DNA from: Gilliamella apis
GTDB taxonomy: Bacteria; Pseudomonadota; Gammaproteobacteria; Enterobacterales; Orbaceae
Length of the DNA: 36,663 nucleotides
Direction: 5' to 3'
Assembly (NCBI RefSeq): GCF_002142155.1
Contig: NZ_NASD01000024.1
Span: 1-36,663 of the forward strand
Below, one piece after another: positions 1-9,661 of this stretch. The position numbers and the translations under genes were made by a program. The notes below the pieces were generated by a model. That model did not search any database and had not been told where the DNA came from. It saw only the letters and a list, made by a program, of their open reading frames with translations. How positions within the stretch are numbered: the first letter of the stretch is position 1; each line of letters opens with the position of its first letter.

Positions 1-139
<139 letters not shown>

Positions 140-148
140 TTATTAAAT

Positions 149-172
149 CACTTCCCTAACAATAGGGAAGTG
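149..172 (-). promoter_or_regulatory. Intercistronic hairpin between fusA and tuf
   Basis: A perfect 9-bp inverted repeat (CACTTCCCT / AGGGAAGTG) with a 6-base loop lies between the fusA stop and the tuf start. It has no following T-run on the minus strand, so it is unlikely to end transcription. It may stabilise or mark a processing point in the mRNA, which would allow unequal fusA and tuf expression. That role is inference. Confidence 0.5.
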
Positions 173-192
173 TTACTTATTTATATAAATAA

Positions 193-2295
193 TTATTTCG
201 CTTTACGAGCTTCAATAATTGCAGTTGCAATATTGGTTGGCGCTTCATTGTACTTCAAGAACTCCATTGAGTAAGAAGCACGACCTTGGGTTTGTGAACG
301 AAGGTCTGTTGCATAACCAAACATTTCTGAAAGTGGAACTTGTGCTTTAACTGTTTTACCAGTTGCAGTATCTTCCATTCCTTCGATCATACCACGACGA
401 CGGTTTAAGTCACCGATAACGTCACCCATATAATCTTCAGGAGTTTCAACTTCTACTTTCATGATAGGTTCTAAAAGCACAGGTTTAGCTTTCATGAAGC
501 CATCTTTAAATGCCATTGAACCGGCAATTTTAAATGCCATTTCTGATGAGTCGACATCATGGTAAGAACCATCATAGATAGTGACTTCAACATCAACAAT
601 TGGGTAGCCAGCAAGAACACCGTTTTTCATTTGTTCCTGACAACCTTTATCAACTGCTGGGATGTATTCTTTAGGAACCACACCACCAACAATTTCATTG
701 TTGAATTTGTAGCCTTCGCCACCAGCTTCTAATGGTTTAATTCTTAACCATACATGACCATATTGACCACGACCACCAGACTGACGAACAAATTTACCTT
801 CTTGTTCAACTTCATTGCGAATGGTTTCACGGTAAGCAACTTGTGGTTTACCAACATTTGCTTCCACTTTAAATTCACGTTTCATACGGTCAACGATGAT
901 TTCTAAGTGAAGTTCACCCATACCAGAAATAATTGTTTGACCTGATTCTTCATCGGTGTGAACACGGAATGAAGGATCTTCTTGTGCTAGTCGACCTAAA
1001 GCAAGTCCCATTTTTTCTTGGTCAGCTTTAGTTTTTGGTTCAACAGCAACAGAAATTACCGGCTCAGGGAACTCCATTCTTTCTAGAATGATTGGTGCGC
1101 TCTCAGCACATAATGTATCACCAGTTGTTACCTCTTTAAGACCGATAGCTGCTGCAATGTCACCTGCGCGAACTTCTTTAATTTCTTCACGTTTATTAGC
1201 GTGCATCTGAACGATACGACCAAAACGTTCTTTTTTATCTTTAACAGAGTTAAGAACGGTATCACCAGAATTTACTACACCAGAGTAAACACGGAAGAAT
1301 GTTAAGTTACCAACAAATGGGTCAGTTGCAATTTTAAATGCTAATGATGAGAACGGTTCATCATCACTTGAATGACGCTCTGCTGCTTCACCATTTGGTA
1401 ATTCACCTTTGATTGCTGGAACATCTGTTGGTGCTGGTAAATATTCAATTACTGCATCAAGCATGAATTGAACACCTTTGTTTTTAAAGGCACTACCACA
1501 AGTTACTAAGATGATTTCGTTAGCAAGCACACGTTCACGTAATGCTAATTTAACTTCTTCTTCAGTTAACTCTTCACCACCAAGGTATTTTTCCATTAAC
1601 TCTTCATTTGCTTCAGCTGCTGCTTCCATTAAGTTTGCACGCCATTCTTCGACTTGCTCAACCATATCTGCAGGAACATCTTCATAAGTGAAGCTTACAC
1701 CTTGATCAGCATCATTCCAGTTAATTGCTTTACGTTTAAGTAAATCAACTACACCTGTAAAGCCTTCTTCAGCGCCGATAGGTAATACTAATGGAACTGG
1801 TACAGCTGCTAAACGAGTTTTGATTTGATCAACAACACGTAAGAAGTTAGCACCCATACGGTCCATTTTGTTTACGAACGCGATACGTGGAACTTTATAT
1901 TTGTTTGCTTGACGCCATACTGTTTCTGATTGAGGTTGAACACCACCAACCGCACAGTAAACCATTACCGCACCATCTAAAACACGCATAGAACGTTCAA
2001 CTTCGATTGTGAAGTCAACGTGTCCCGGGGTGTCGATGATATTGATTCGGTGTGGTTCAAATTGTTGACCCATACCAGACCAGAATGCAGTAGTTGCCGC
2101 AGAAGTGATAGTGATACCACGTTCTTGTTCTTGTTCCATCCAGTCCATGGTAGCTGCGCCATCATGAACCTCACCAATTTTGTGACTTACGCCAGTGTAA
2201 AACAAAATACGTTCAGTTGTCGTAGTTTTACCTGCGTCAATGTGTGCACTGATACCGATATTACGGTAGCGTGCTATAGGGGTTGTACGAGCCAT
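193..2295 (-). CDS. fusA: Elongation factor G
   Basis: EF-G is the GTPase that drives ribosomal translocation and, with ribosome recycling factor, splits ribosomes. The 700-residue product has full family length (E. coli 704). The GTPase motifs are visible in order: P-loop AHIDAGKTT near residue 17-25, DTPGHVDF near residue 88-95 and NKMD near residue 142-145, followed by the domain II-V body ending in a typical C-terminus. The ATG at 2295 is preceded on the minus strand by TAGAGGAT, a good ribosome binding site. It lies between rpsG and tuf, the standard str operon order. Confidence 0.98.
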   Translation of the reverse strand: MARTTPIARYRNIGISAHIDAGKTTTTERILFYTGVSHKIGEVHDGAATMDWMEQEQERGITITSAATTAFWSGMGQQFEPHRINIIDTPGHVDFTIEVERSMRVLDGAVMVYCAVGGVQPQSETVWRQANKYKVPRIAFVNKMDRMGANFLRVVDQIKTRLAAVPVPLVLPIGAEEGFTGVVDLLKRKAINWNDADQGVSFTYEDVPADMVEQVEEWRANLMEAAAEANEELMEKYLGGEELTEEEVKLALRERVLANEIILVTCGSAFKNKGVQFMLDAVIEYLPAPTDVPAIKGELPNGEAAERHSSDDEPFSSLAFKIATDPFVGNLTFFRVYSGVVNSGDTVLNSVKDKKERFGRIVQMHANKREEIKEVRAGDIAAAIGLKEVTTGDTLCAESAPIILERMEFPEPVISVAVEPKTKADQEKMGLALGRLAQEDPSFRVHTDEESGQTIISGMGELHLEIIVDRMKREFKVEANVGKPQVAYRETIRNEVEQEGKFVRQSGGRGQYGHVWLRIKPLEAGGEGYKFNNEIVGGVVPKEYIPAVDKGCQEQMKNGVLAGYPIVDVEVTIYDGSYHDVDSSEMAFKIAGSMAFKDGFMKAKPVLLEPIMKVEVETPEDYMGDVIGDLNRRRGMIEGMEDTATGKTVKAQVPLSEMFGYATDLRSQTQGRASYSMEFLKYNEAPTNIATAIIEARKAK

Positions 2296-2342
2296 ATTAA
2301 TCCTCTATTTAGAATCGTTTGCTTATAAAATATCTTTTTGGG

Positions 2343-2399
2343 GACTGATAATAACTATTAATTATCAGTCTAATTTCAAGCGTCTTATATAAGCGCTTA
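2343..2399 (-). promoter_or_regulatory. Two hairpins between rpsG and fusA
   Basis: Just after the rpsG stop the minus strand can fold AAGCG...CGCTT (2379-2399). This is followed by a perfect 10-bp stem (GACTGATAAT / ATTATCAGTC, arms 2343-2352 and 2361-2370, 8-base loop). Neither is followed by a T-run, so I read them as mRNA stability or processing structures inside the str operon rather than terminators. Confidence 0.45.
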
Positions 2400-2401
2400 A
2401 A

Positions 2402-2872
2402 TTACCAACGATAGTGTGCAAACGCTCTATTAGCTTCAGCCATACGATGAACATCTTCGCGTTTTTTCACTGCGGTACCTTTGTTTTCAAAAGCATCCAT
2501 AAGTTCATTCGCTAGGCGTAATGCCATTGATTTATCGCCACGTTTACGTGCAGCATCTACAATCCAACGCATTGCAAGTGCATTACGACGAACAGGACGC
2601 ACTTCAACAGGAACTTGGTATGTAGAACCACCAACGCGACGAGACTTAACTTCTACAGTTGGTCTTACGTTATCTAATGCAACTTCGAAAGCTGCTAAGT
2701 GGTCTTTTCCACTACGCTCAGCTAATTTATCAAGAGCTGAATATACGATTGATTCTGCGACAGATTTTTTACCATCTATCATTAAAATATTTACAAATTT
2801 CGCCAGCAAATCTGAACCGAATTTCGGATCAGGTAAAATTTTTCTTTGACCGACAACATGACGACGTGGCAT
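2402..2872 (-). CDS. rpsG: 30S ribosomal protein S7
   Basis: S7 binds the 3' major domain of 16S rRNA, nucleates assembly of the 30S head, and in E. coli represses translation of its own operon. The 156-residue product begins [16 protein letters not shown] and ends NRAFAHYRW, the short C-terminal form, without the extension of E. coli K-12. The start is fixed by ACGGAG on the minus strand 8 bases before the ATG. That Shine-Dalgarno sequence lies in one arm of the intercistronic structure described separately. Confidence 0.98.
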   Translation of the reverse strand: MPRRHVVGQRKILPDPKFGSDLLAKFVNILMIDGKKSVAESIVYSALDKLAERSGKDHLAAFEVALDNVRPTVEVKSRRVGGSTYQVPVEVRPVRRNALAMRWIVDAARKRGDKSMALRLANELMDAFENKGTAVKKREDVHRMAEANRAFAHYRW

Positions 2873-2873
2873 T

Positions 2874-2971
2874 GGAATACTCCGTTTATATGTTACAAAT
2901 TTTCAGGTTTACCCAAAACTCAAATGAGTTATATGGAATTTATATAGTTTGGCCTTACTTAACGGAGTTCC
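2874..2971 (-). promoter_or_regulatory. S7 autoregulatory site in the rpsL-rpsG intercistron
   Basis: The 100-base gap between rpsL and rpsG carries complementary arms: ACTCCGTT just after the rpsL stop (2961-2968) and AACGGAGT covering the rpsG Shine-Dalgarno (2879-2886). With flanking GGAA/TTCC the pairing grows to 11 bp with a 2-base bulge. Between the arms are segments such as AAGTAAGGCCAAAC that I recall from the E. coli S12-S7 intercistron, where S7 binds and represses translation. The pairing is seen directly; binding by S7 is inferred from that similarity. Confidence 0.75.
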
Positions 2972-2972
2972 A

Positions 2973-3365
<393 letters not shown>

Positions 3366-3450
3366 TTAAAATAAATTTAAAAATTGCTTTTTAGATACGT
3401 AATTAATAACTGTAGCCCAAAGCCTATTTATATAAGTTTTGGGTCGCAAG

Positions 3451-3479
3451 ATTCTAGACCTCAATAGCTATAATGTCAA
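3451..3479 (-). promoter_or_regulatory. str operon promoter (sigma-70)
   Basis: The minus strand reads TTGACA (3474-3479), a 17-base spacer, then TAGAAT (3451-3456). This is a perfect -35 and a 5/6 -10 at ideal spacing. The GC-containing stretch CTTGCGACCC just downstream resembles the discriminators of growth-rate-controlled translation genes. The start of transcription would be near 3444, giving a leader of roughly 100 bases before rpsL. Confidence 0.8.
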
Positions 3480-3636
3480 GTATTAGCACAGGTTCTTTAT
3501 GTTATTTATCAATAATTTTTATGCATGAATAAATGCAAAATAAAAATACATTTTTTTTATTTTATTGGTGCTTTTTATCGCACTAGTTTATCCTAATAGA
3601 TGGGATATAAATTAATACCAATATATAAATGTGACA

Positions 3637-4827
3637 ATGAAAGATACACAGGTTGAAAGTTACAAAGTTGTTTTGCTATTTAATGCAAACAATATTTATG
3701 ATCGACAAATCCTTAAAGGAATAGGCGATTTTCTAAAAGCGAATAATATTCACTGGAATATCTATATTTCCGAAACCATGCGTTATGATACAAATACAGC
3801 TTTCCATTTTGATTGCGATGGTATTATTGCTAATTTTGATGATCCAGATATTCAAGATCTACTCACCAATGTTGATATTCCAATAATTGGCGTAGGTAGT
3901 TCACATCATGATAATTCAAGTTATCCAAAAGTTCCGTATGTTGCAGCGGATAATTTTGCGATTATTGAGAGTGCTTTTAATCATTTATGTTCTAAAGGCA
4001 TTAATCAATTTGCCTTTTATGGCCTACCATCACATCGATCTTGTCGTTGGGCGGCAGTAAGAGAACAGTTTTTTGAGCAAATTGTAAGTCAAAAGGGTTA
4101 TGAAGGGTTTATTTATCAAGGAACAACTACATCTCTTGATAATTGGCAAGATAGCTTAGATAAACTTTCTAAATGGTTATTATCTCTGCCAGTTAATACC
4201 GGAATTATTGCCGTAAATGATGCTAGAGCCCATCATATTTTACAAGCTTGTGATAGAGTTGAAATTAAAATACCTGAAGAGCTATGCTTAATTGGTATAG
4301 ATAATGAAGAAGTAATCAATGATCTATCGATGGTTTCCTTATCTACTGTAAAACAAGGAACTGAGGAGATGGGGTTTGAAGCAGCTAAATTATTGCAAAA
4401 AATATTTAATAAAGGAAAGGTCTCTACCTCGCCACGGTTAATTTCACCGAAAAAAGTGATTGAACGTCGTTCGACCGATTACCGTTCAATACAAGATCCT
4501 TATGTTATACAAGCTATTCATTATATCCGTGATTATGCTTGTAAAGGTATTAAAGTAGATCAAGTGACTTCGGAATTGCAAATATCTCGTTCTAATTTAG
4601 AACTTCGCTTTAAAACATCATTAGGTAAAACCATTCACACGGTCATTCATGAAGAGAAGTTTAATCGAGCCAAATATCTATTGCTTGAATCTTCATTATC
4701 GATTCAAGCAATATCTGAGCAATGTGGCTATCCATCAGTGCAATATTTTTATTTTTTATTTAAAAAGTTATATGGTATGACACCGAAGGATTTCAGAAAT
4801 AAATTTACCAATCTTAATTTACTATAA
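3637..4827 (+). CDS. xylR: Xylose operon activator XylR
   Basis: XylR is an AraC-family activator of xylose genes that responds to D-xylose. The N-terminal two-thirds (to about residue 280) is a periplasmic-binding-protein-like sugar domain containing VLLFNANNIYDRQ and ERRSTDYRS. The last ~100 residues are a double helix-turn-helix domain with ACKGIKVDQV, ISRSNLELRF and CGYPSVQYFY. The product aligns along its length with E. coli XylR (392 aa). Start choice is uncertain: ATG 3637 (396 aa) or GTG 3631, neither with a clear Shine-Dalgarno. It is transcribed divergently from the str operon and converges on xylB. A shared terminator hairpin lies just downstream. Confidence 0.95.
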   Translation: MKDTQVESYKVVLLFNANNIYDRQILKGIGDFLKANNIHWNIYISETMRYDTNTAFHFDCDGIIANFDDPDIQDLLTNVDIPIIGVGSSHHDNSSYPKVPYVAADNFAIIESAFNHLCSKGINQFAFYGLPSHRSCRWAAVREQFFEQIVSQKGYEGFIYQGTTTSLDNWQDSLDKLSKWLLSLPVNTGIIAVNDARAHHILQACDRVEIKIPEELCLIGIDNEEVINDLSMVSLSTVKQGTEEMGFEAAKLLQKIFNKGKVSTSPRLISPKKVIERRSTDYRSIQDPYVIQAIHYIRDYACKGIKVDQVTSELQISRSNLELRFKTSLGKTIHTVIHEEKFNRAKYLLLESSLSIQAISEQCGYPSVQYFYFLFKKLYGMTPKDFRNKFTNLNLL

Positions 4828-4870
4828 TCAACTTAACATAAAGTTAAAAAATAGATTTATTAACTCGCTA

Positions 4871-4908
4871 AAAAGCAGAAGAGTGTTACAAAAGATCTTC
4901 TGCTTTTT
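4871..4908. terminator. Bidirectional terminator between xylR and xylB
   Basis: A perfect 12-bp stem (AAAAGCAGAAGA at 4871-4882, TCTTCTGCTTTT at 4896-4907) sits between the convergent stops of xylR and xylB. It ends in T-runs on both strands, so it can terminate both transcripts. Confidence 0.88.
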
Positions 4909-4912
4909 AATA

Positions 4913-6370
4913 TCAAGACATTAGCGGTTTTAATTGTTGATAAATGTTTCTAAACATAGCACGCTGTTGTTGGTAATATTCATGTTTTTCCCTATCTGGC
5001 TGGTGAGTTTGAATGGTTGGTAATGGTGCTAACCATTGCCCTAAATCACTATCTGGGTTACAAGCTATTTGTGCCAGTTTAGCGGCGCCTAAAGCGGGAC
5101 CAACTTCGCCACCCTCACAATAAACTATAGTATAACCAGAGATATCGCTAATTAATTGGCGCCAATATTTACTTCTAGCTCCGCCACCAATAACAATAAT
5201 TTTATTGGGTGAAATGCCGGTTTGTTTTACCACATCTATACCATCTGCTAGGCCATAACTCACACCTAATAAGATTGCTTTAGCCAAATCGACTTTATTA
5301 TGTTGATAGGTTAAGCCAAAAAATACGCCTTTGGCTTCGGGGTTATTATGTGGTGTTCTCTCACCAGATAAGTAAGGTAAAAAGTAGACAGGTGGTTTAT
5401 CGTCAGATGGTTGTTCCTCAATCAAACTCAATAACGTAGCAACATCTTTAATGCCTAACAATTGACATCCCCAATCAAGACATGAAGCACAACTTAACAT
5501 CACTGACATCAGATGCCAGCGATTAGGTAATGCATGACAAAAGCTATGAATTGCTTGTTCAGGCTGGCTGATAAAACGATCGGTGACCGCGAAATAAACC
5601 CCTGAAGTACCTAGTGAAAGCATTGCTTGTCCAGAACGATAAAGCCCGACACCGATAGCACCTGCCGCATTATCGCCACCACCGGCAATCACTGGAATTG
5701 AATTGATATTCCAGCGTTTAGCAATATCATCAGTAACATAACCAGTTATTTGATTGCCTTCAAATAAGGCTGGCATATGTCGTCGACTTAAACCACAAGC
5801 ATTTAACAATTGATCGTTCCAATCACGTTTTTCAACATCTAACCACATGCTGCCAGCAGAATCAGACATATCTGATGCATATTCGCCTGTAATTTTAAAG
5901 CGTAAATAATCCTTTGGTAACAATACTTTATCTATTTTGGCAAATATTTCTGGCTCGTGTTTTTGCACCCATTTTATTTTGGGTGCAGTAAAACCTGCCA
6001 TCATCAAATTGCCAGTAATTTTTCTGGAATTTGGCACTAATTGTTCTAATTCATGACATTCAATATCACAACGACCGTCATTCCATAAAATTGCAGGCCT
6101 TAATACTTGAGATGAACTATCTAATAATACAGCGCCATGCATTTGTCCACTTAGGCCAATTGCCTTGACTTGGGTTAAGTCATGCTTATGACTAAGTTCT
6201 TGTATTGCTGAATCGGCTGCTTGCCACCACTGCTGCGGATCTTGTTCGGACCATAATGGATGAGGACGCGATACAGTGAGTGGCTTGGTATTTGACGCCA
6301 CAATACGCTGTTTTTCATCCATTAAAATTACTTTGACACCGGAAGTGCCTAAATCAATACCAATATACAT
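4913..6370 (-). CDS. xylB: Xylulokinase
   Basis: XylB phosphorylates D-xylulose to D-xylulose 5-phosphate with ATP, feeding the pentose phosphate pathway. It is a FGGY-family sugar kinase: the N-terminal phosphate-binding motif is MYIGIDLGTSGVKVI, and Asp6 and Asp233 (GGGDNAAGA) match the E. coli catalytic positions. Length is 485 aa (E. coli 484). An upstream in-frame ATG at 6382 would overlap the Shine-Dalgarno GGAGG. The ATG at 6370 has that GGAGG 5 bases upstream and matches the E. coli N-terminus, so I chose it. It is the second gene of a xylA-xylB operon and is preceded by a hairpin. Confidence 0.96.
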   Translation of the reverse strand: MYIGIDLGTSGVKVILMDEKQRIVASNTKPLTVSRPHPLWSEQDPQQWWQAADSAIQELSHKHDLTQVKAIGLSGQMHGAVLLDSSSQVLRPAILWNDGRCDIECHELEQLVPNSRKITGNLMMAGFTAPKIKWVQKHEPEIFAKIDKVLLPKDYLRFKITGEYASDMSDSAGSMWLDVEKRDWNDQLLNACGLSRRHMPALFEGNQITGYVTDDIAKRWNINSIPVIAGGGDNAAGAIGVGLYRSGQAMLSLGTSGVYFAVTDRFISQPEQAIHSFCHALPNRWHLMSVMLSCASCLDWGCQLLGIKDVATLLSLIEEQPSDDKPPVYFLPYLSGERTPHNNPEAKGVFFGLTYQHNKVDLAKAILLGVSYGLADGIDVVKQTGISPNKIIVIGGGARSKYWRQLISDISGYTIVYCEGGEVGPALGAAKLAQIACNPDSDLGQWLAPLPTIQTHQPDREKHEYYQQQRAMFRNIYQQLKPLMS

Positions 6371-6389
6371 ATCTGCCTCCATTATGCAG

Positions 6390-6422
6390 CTATCAGAACT
6401 ATAAATATAATAGTTCTGATAG
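6390..6422 (-). promoter_or_regulatory. Intercistronic hairpin between xylA and xylB
   Basis: A perfect 12-bp inverted repeat (CTATCAGAACTA / TAGTTCTGATAG) with a 9-base loop lies between the xylA stop and the xylB ribosome binding site. There is no T-run after it on the minus strand. It could protect the xylA 3' end or cause partial attenuation, so that isomerase is made in excess over kinase. That role is inferred. Confidence 0.6.
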
Positions 6423-6442
6423 GTAAATACACAATGATTTTT

Positions 6443-7762
6443 TTAGCCAAAAATAGCTTTATTAACAATATTTTCTAATTGTTCTTGTGCACCGCTACGC
6501 GCTTTAGGTTGTAGATTATTTACCAGGCTATATTGAGCAATTTCTTGTAGCGACATATTCCCTTGTAAAATGTCTTTACCTAGATTTTTGTCCCAATCGG
6601 CATAACGTTCAGCTACTTTTTGATTTAATCGCTTATCTTCAATCATTTTCGCTGCACATTTTAATGATAATGCCATGGTGTCGATGGCACCAATATGGCC
6701 ATGGAATGCATCGTATTTATCAATGCTTTGTCGTCTTATTTTGGCATCAAAGTTAAGTCCACCAGTGGTAAATCCGCCACTTTTTAATATTTCATACATA
6801 ACCAGTGTGTTTTCCTCGACACTATTTGGAAATTGATCGGTATCCCATCCCAATTGTGGATCTCCTCGATTAGCATCAAGTGAACCAAATATATCTAAGG
6901 CAATAGCTGAAGCTACCTCATGTTGAAATGAATGGCCGGCAAGTGTTGCGTGATTCGCTTCAATATTGACCTTGATTTCTTTTTCTAAGCCGAATTGTTT
7001 TAAAAAGCCATAAATGGTTGCAACATCATAATCATATTGATGTTTGGTTGGCTCTTGTGGTTTTGGTTCAATCAATAATGCGCCATTGAAACCAATCTTG
7101 TGTTTGTTTTCGACAACTAGTTGCATAAATTTACCAAGTTGTTCACGTTCTTGGCGTAGGTTAGTATTTAATAGCGTTTCATAACCTTCCCGGCCACCCC
7201 ATAATACATAATTTTGACCACCTAACTTATGAGTAGCATTCATTGCATGGACAACTTGAGTGGCCGCACAGGCAAAAACTTCTGGATCAGGATTGGTTGC
7301 CGCACCAGCGGCATATCTTGGATTTGTGAAACAGTTAGCGGTTCCCCATAATAAATTAACACCGGTTTCTTGTTGTTTTTGTAACAAGATATCCGTCATC
7401 ATGGATAAATTAGAGATGTATTCTTGAATTGAATTACCTTCTGGGGCAACATCGACATCATGAAATGCATAAAAAGGAACATTCATTTTATAAAAAAATT
7501 CAAAAGCAATATCTGCTTTTGCTTTGGCATTAGCTAGTGGATCAGCCCCTTTTTGCCACGGATAATTAAATGAATTTGCACCAAACATGTCGGTGCCAGC
7601 CCAACAAAAAGTGTGCCAATAACAGATAGAAAAGCGTAAGTGCTCAGCCATTGTTTTTCCCAAAATTATCTGCTCTGGATTGTAATGCCTGAACGCGAAA
7701 GGATTATTAGTTTGTGTTCCTTCGTATTTAACTCTTTCTATTTTTTCATAATATTGACTCAT
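6443..7762 (-). CDS. xylA: D-xylose isomerase
   Basis: XylA converts D-xylose to D-xylulose, using divalent metals, in the cytoplasm. The 439-aa product (E. coli 440) has the class II motif [12 protein letters not shown] with His101 and Asp104 at the same numbers as the E. coli catalytic residues. Metal-binding segments such as [12 protein letters not shown] and GSLDANRGD are present. AGAGGT on the minus strand precedes the ATG. It is first in a xylAB operon, downstream of a CRP-like site. No xylose transporter gene (xylE or xylFGH) is in this window, so uptake must be encoded elsewhere. Confidence 0.97.
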   Translation of the reverse strand: MSQYYEKIERVKYEGTQTNNPFAFRHYNPEQIILGKTMAEHLRFSICYWHTFCWAGTDMFGANSFNYPWQKGADPLANAKAKADIAFEFFYKMNVPFYAFHDVDVAPEGNSIQEYISNLSMMTDILLQKQQETGVNLLWGTANCFTNPRYAAGAATNPDPEVFACAATQVVHAMNATHKLGGQNYVLWGGREGYETLLNTNLRQEREQLGKFMQLVVENKHKIGFNGALLIEPKPQEPTKHQYDYDVATIYGFLKQFGLEKEIKVNIEANHATLAGHSFQHEVASAIALDIFGSLDANRGDPQLGWDTDQFPNSVEENTLVMYEILKSGGFTTGGLNFDAKIRRQSIDKYDAFHGHIGAIDTMALSLKCAAKMIEDKRLNQKVAERYADWDKNLGKDILQGNMSLQEIAQYSLVNNLQPKARSGAQEQLENIVNKAIFG

Positions 7763-7921
7763 AATGTACCTCTAAATACCATTAATTAACTTAAAATCTA
7801 TATTTTGGTTACTAAGTTTTCTAGATAACTAAACGTTGCTAAATCAGGTAATCAATATGCATGAGTTTTAACAACAACAACAATTACTAAATTTTGTAGC
7901 GATTTTATGTTTTTTGTTTTT

Positions 7922-7937
7922 TGTGACGCAGATCAAA
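7922..7937 (-). promoter_or_regulatory. Candidate CRP-cAMP site upstream of xylA
   Basis: TGTGA, a 6-base spacer, then TCAAA matches the consensus TGTGA-N6-TCACA at 9 of 10 positions, in a T/A-rich setting as usual. It lies about 165 bases before the xylA start. Catabolite control of xyl genes through CRP is established in E. coli. I could not assign a convincing -10/-35 pair between this site and xylA. Confidence 0.65.
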
Positions 7938-8020
7938 TTCTATAAAGGGCTAAAAGAAGGTGAAATGATTGTTGTAGTCTGTTTGAAATTTCAGATGAAA
8001 TAATTGTATGGGGGAAGAAG

Positions 8021-8050
8021 CTATTTCTACCATGTTAATGGTAGAAATAG
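8021..8050 (-). terminator. Hairpin terminator after adeP
   Basis: A perfect 12-bp stem (CTATTTCTACCA / TGGTAGAAATAG) with a 6-base loop lies 10 bases past the adeP stop. The minus-strand sequence after it is CTTCTTCC, pyrimidine-rich but not a pure T-run, so termination may be partial or Rho-assisted. The rest of the 7763-8060 gap holds the CRP-like site and a pair of TGAAAT direct repeats (7984-7989, 7996-8001) of unknown role. Confidence 0.6.
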
Positions 8051-8060
8051 TTTGATGAAA

Positions 8061-9371
8061 TTAATGATGATCAATAAAGATGAATTTTAAAGCAAACAGT
8101 AGTGCAAAAACTATCACACAAAGATTTAATTCTTTAAATTTACCAGTAAATGTTTTCAATATCACATAAGAGATAAAGCCAAGTGCGACCCCTTCAGTAA
8201 TAGCAAAAGCAAATGGCATCATTAATGCGGTAATAAATGCTGGTGTTGCATCCGTTAAATCAGACCAGTTAACTTTCATTAAACTTGATACCATTAAGAT
8301 ACCAACAAAAATTAGTGCACCTGATGTGGCATAAGGTGGTACTAAATGTGCTAAAGGTGATAAGAAAGTCATCATTAAAAATAATAAGCCAACCACCACT
8401 GCAGTTAAGCCAGTACGTCCACCAACTGAAATGCCTGCGGAACTTTCAATGTAAGTTAATACAGATGAAGTACCAAATAACCCACCTAGTGAAGAACTGA
8501 AACTATCAATTAATAAAGCTTGACGCATTTTAGGAAAACGACCTTTTTCGTCAGAAAGTCCTGCTTTATCAGTTAAAGCTAAAATAGTACCCGATGAATC
8601 AAACAAGCTGACAATCATTACTGAAAAGATTACTCCGAGGATACCAATATTCAGTGAACCAGCAAGGTCAACATGGCCAACAACGCTGCCAACACTCGGT
8701 GGAACTGCTGCAATTCCTTGATAACTAATATTTGGATCAAGCCATAGCGCTAGTAGGGTCACGACAAGAATAGAAACTAACACGGCAGCATGAAAATTGC
8801 GGGTAGCAAGGATAACGATAATAAAAAATCCAAGCGAACCTAATAAGACTTTTAGTGACAAAATATTGCCTAAGGTTAGTAATGTAGCTGGCGATGCGAC
8901 CACAATACCCATATTTTGGAATCCCATAAAAGCAATAAATAAGCCAATACCAGCACTAATACCGGCGCGTAAACACTGTGGAATATGTTCGATTAACCAA
9001 TGGCGGACTTTAAATAGTGATAATGCAAAAAAGACCAATGAGCCCCAAAATATCGCTCCCATCCCAACTTGCCAAGAATAGCCCATTACACCGCATATTC
9101 CATAAGCAAAAAAGACATTTAGCCCCATGGCAGGTGCTAAAGCAATCGGTAGATTGGCAAATAATCCCATCATAATTGTCGCAAAAGCGGTGACAACACA
9201 AGTTAGGACAAACACTGCTGATTTATCCATTCCTGTTGCAGATAAGATTGAAGGATTAACAAAGATAATATAAACCATGGTTAAAAAAGTGGTGCAACCG
9301 GCGATAAACTCGGTACCAGGGGTGGTTTTTTTCTCTTTTAATTGAAAGATTTTTTCGAATAGTGAATTCAT
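8061..9371 (-). CDS. adeP: Adenine permease (AdeP/AdeQ type, NCS2 family)
   Basis: This is a proton-coupled nucleobase transporter in the inner membrane. The 436-aa protein is hydrophobic throughout and consistent with the 14-helix NCS2 fold. It aligns closely with E. coli AdeP (formerly PurP): TTFLTMVYIIFVNP near residue 28-41, GLFANLPIALAPAMGLN near 69-85, SLFDSSGT and SAGISVGGRTGLTAVVVG. Adenine is the likely substrate, but hypoxanthine/guanine-type relatives share the fold. The ribosome binding site is weak (GGGC before the ATG), which makes control by the structured leader plausible. It has its own promoter candidate at 9514-9543. Confidence 0.88.
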   Translation of the reverse strand: MNSLFEKIFQLKEKKTTPGTEFIAGCTTFLTMVYIIFVNPSILSATGMDKSAVFVLTCVVTAFATIMMGLFANLPIALAPAMGLNVFFAYGICGVMGYSWQVGMGAIFWGSLVFFALSLFKVRHWLIEHIPQCLRAGISAGIGLFIAFMGFQNMGIVVASPATLLTLGNILSLKVLLGSLGFFIIVILATRNFHAAVLVSILVVTLLALWLDPNISYQGIAAVPPSVGSVVGHVDLAGSLNIGILGVIFSVMIVSLFDSSGTILALTDKAGLSDEKGRFPKMRQALLIDSFSSSLGGLFGTSSVLTYIESSAGISVGGRTGLTAVVVGLLFLMMTFLSPLAHLVPPYATSGALIFVGILMVSSLMKVNWSDLTDATPAFITALMMPFAFAITEGVALGFISYVILKTFTGKFKELNLCVIVFALLFALKFIFIDHH

Positions 9372-9420
9372 AAATTAAAGCCCAATTTAGGTTGATAGTG
9401 ATCCATTTTGATATAATTTT

Positions 9421-9492
9421 ATATCTTTATTTTTACCGAAATAAATTTACGGTAAAAATAAAAAAGATATAAAGTGATTACTTCATATCTTT
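9421..9492 (-). promoter_or_regulatory. Leader of adeP with two competing hairpins
   Basis: On the minus strand the presumed adeP leader first forms hairpin A (arms 9485-9492 and 9463-9470 plus an inner AAGT/ACTT). It is followed by the U-rich run TTTTTTATTTTT, as in an intrinsic terminator. Directly after comes hairpin B, a perfect 13-bp stem (TTTATTTTTACCG / CGGTAAAAATAAA, arms 9450-9462 and 9426-9438). The 3' arm of A (ATATCTTT) can instead pair with AAAGATAT at 9421-9428. That extends B to about 18 bp with a 3-base bulge and destroys A. This is an attenuator-like arrangement; its ligand, if any, is unknown. Confidence 0.45.
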
Positions 9493-9513
9493 AAAAAACG
9501 TAAAAACACTGCG

Positions 9514-9543
9514 CTATTATTGCCAGTAATTTATTTTGGTCAA
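9514..9543 (-). promoter_or_regulatory. Candidate adeP promoter
   Basis: The minus strand has TTGACC (9538-9543), an 18-base spacer and TAATAG (9514-9519). Transcription would begin near 9507, giving a leader of about 135 bases that contains both hairpins described above. The remaining part of this gap, 9544-9661, shows nothing I recognise. Confidence 0.5.
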
Positions 9544-9661
9544 GCGTTATTCTAAATAACAAATAGCATTTTATTAGTGATCAGTCATGCTGATAACTTA
9601 GCGCTAACATAGTTTTTAGCCATTTAATGTCACACTGGATAACATGCTGATTATCAATAGA

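Noticed and set aside
9372-9661. Purine riboswitch upstream of adeP
   Set aside because: The minus strand lacks the conserved junction and loop sequences of the purine riboswitch; only simple AT-rich hairpins are present.
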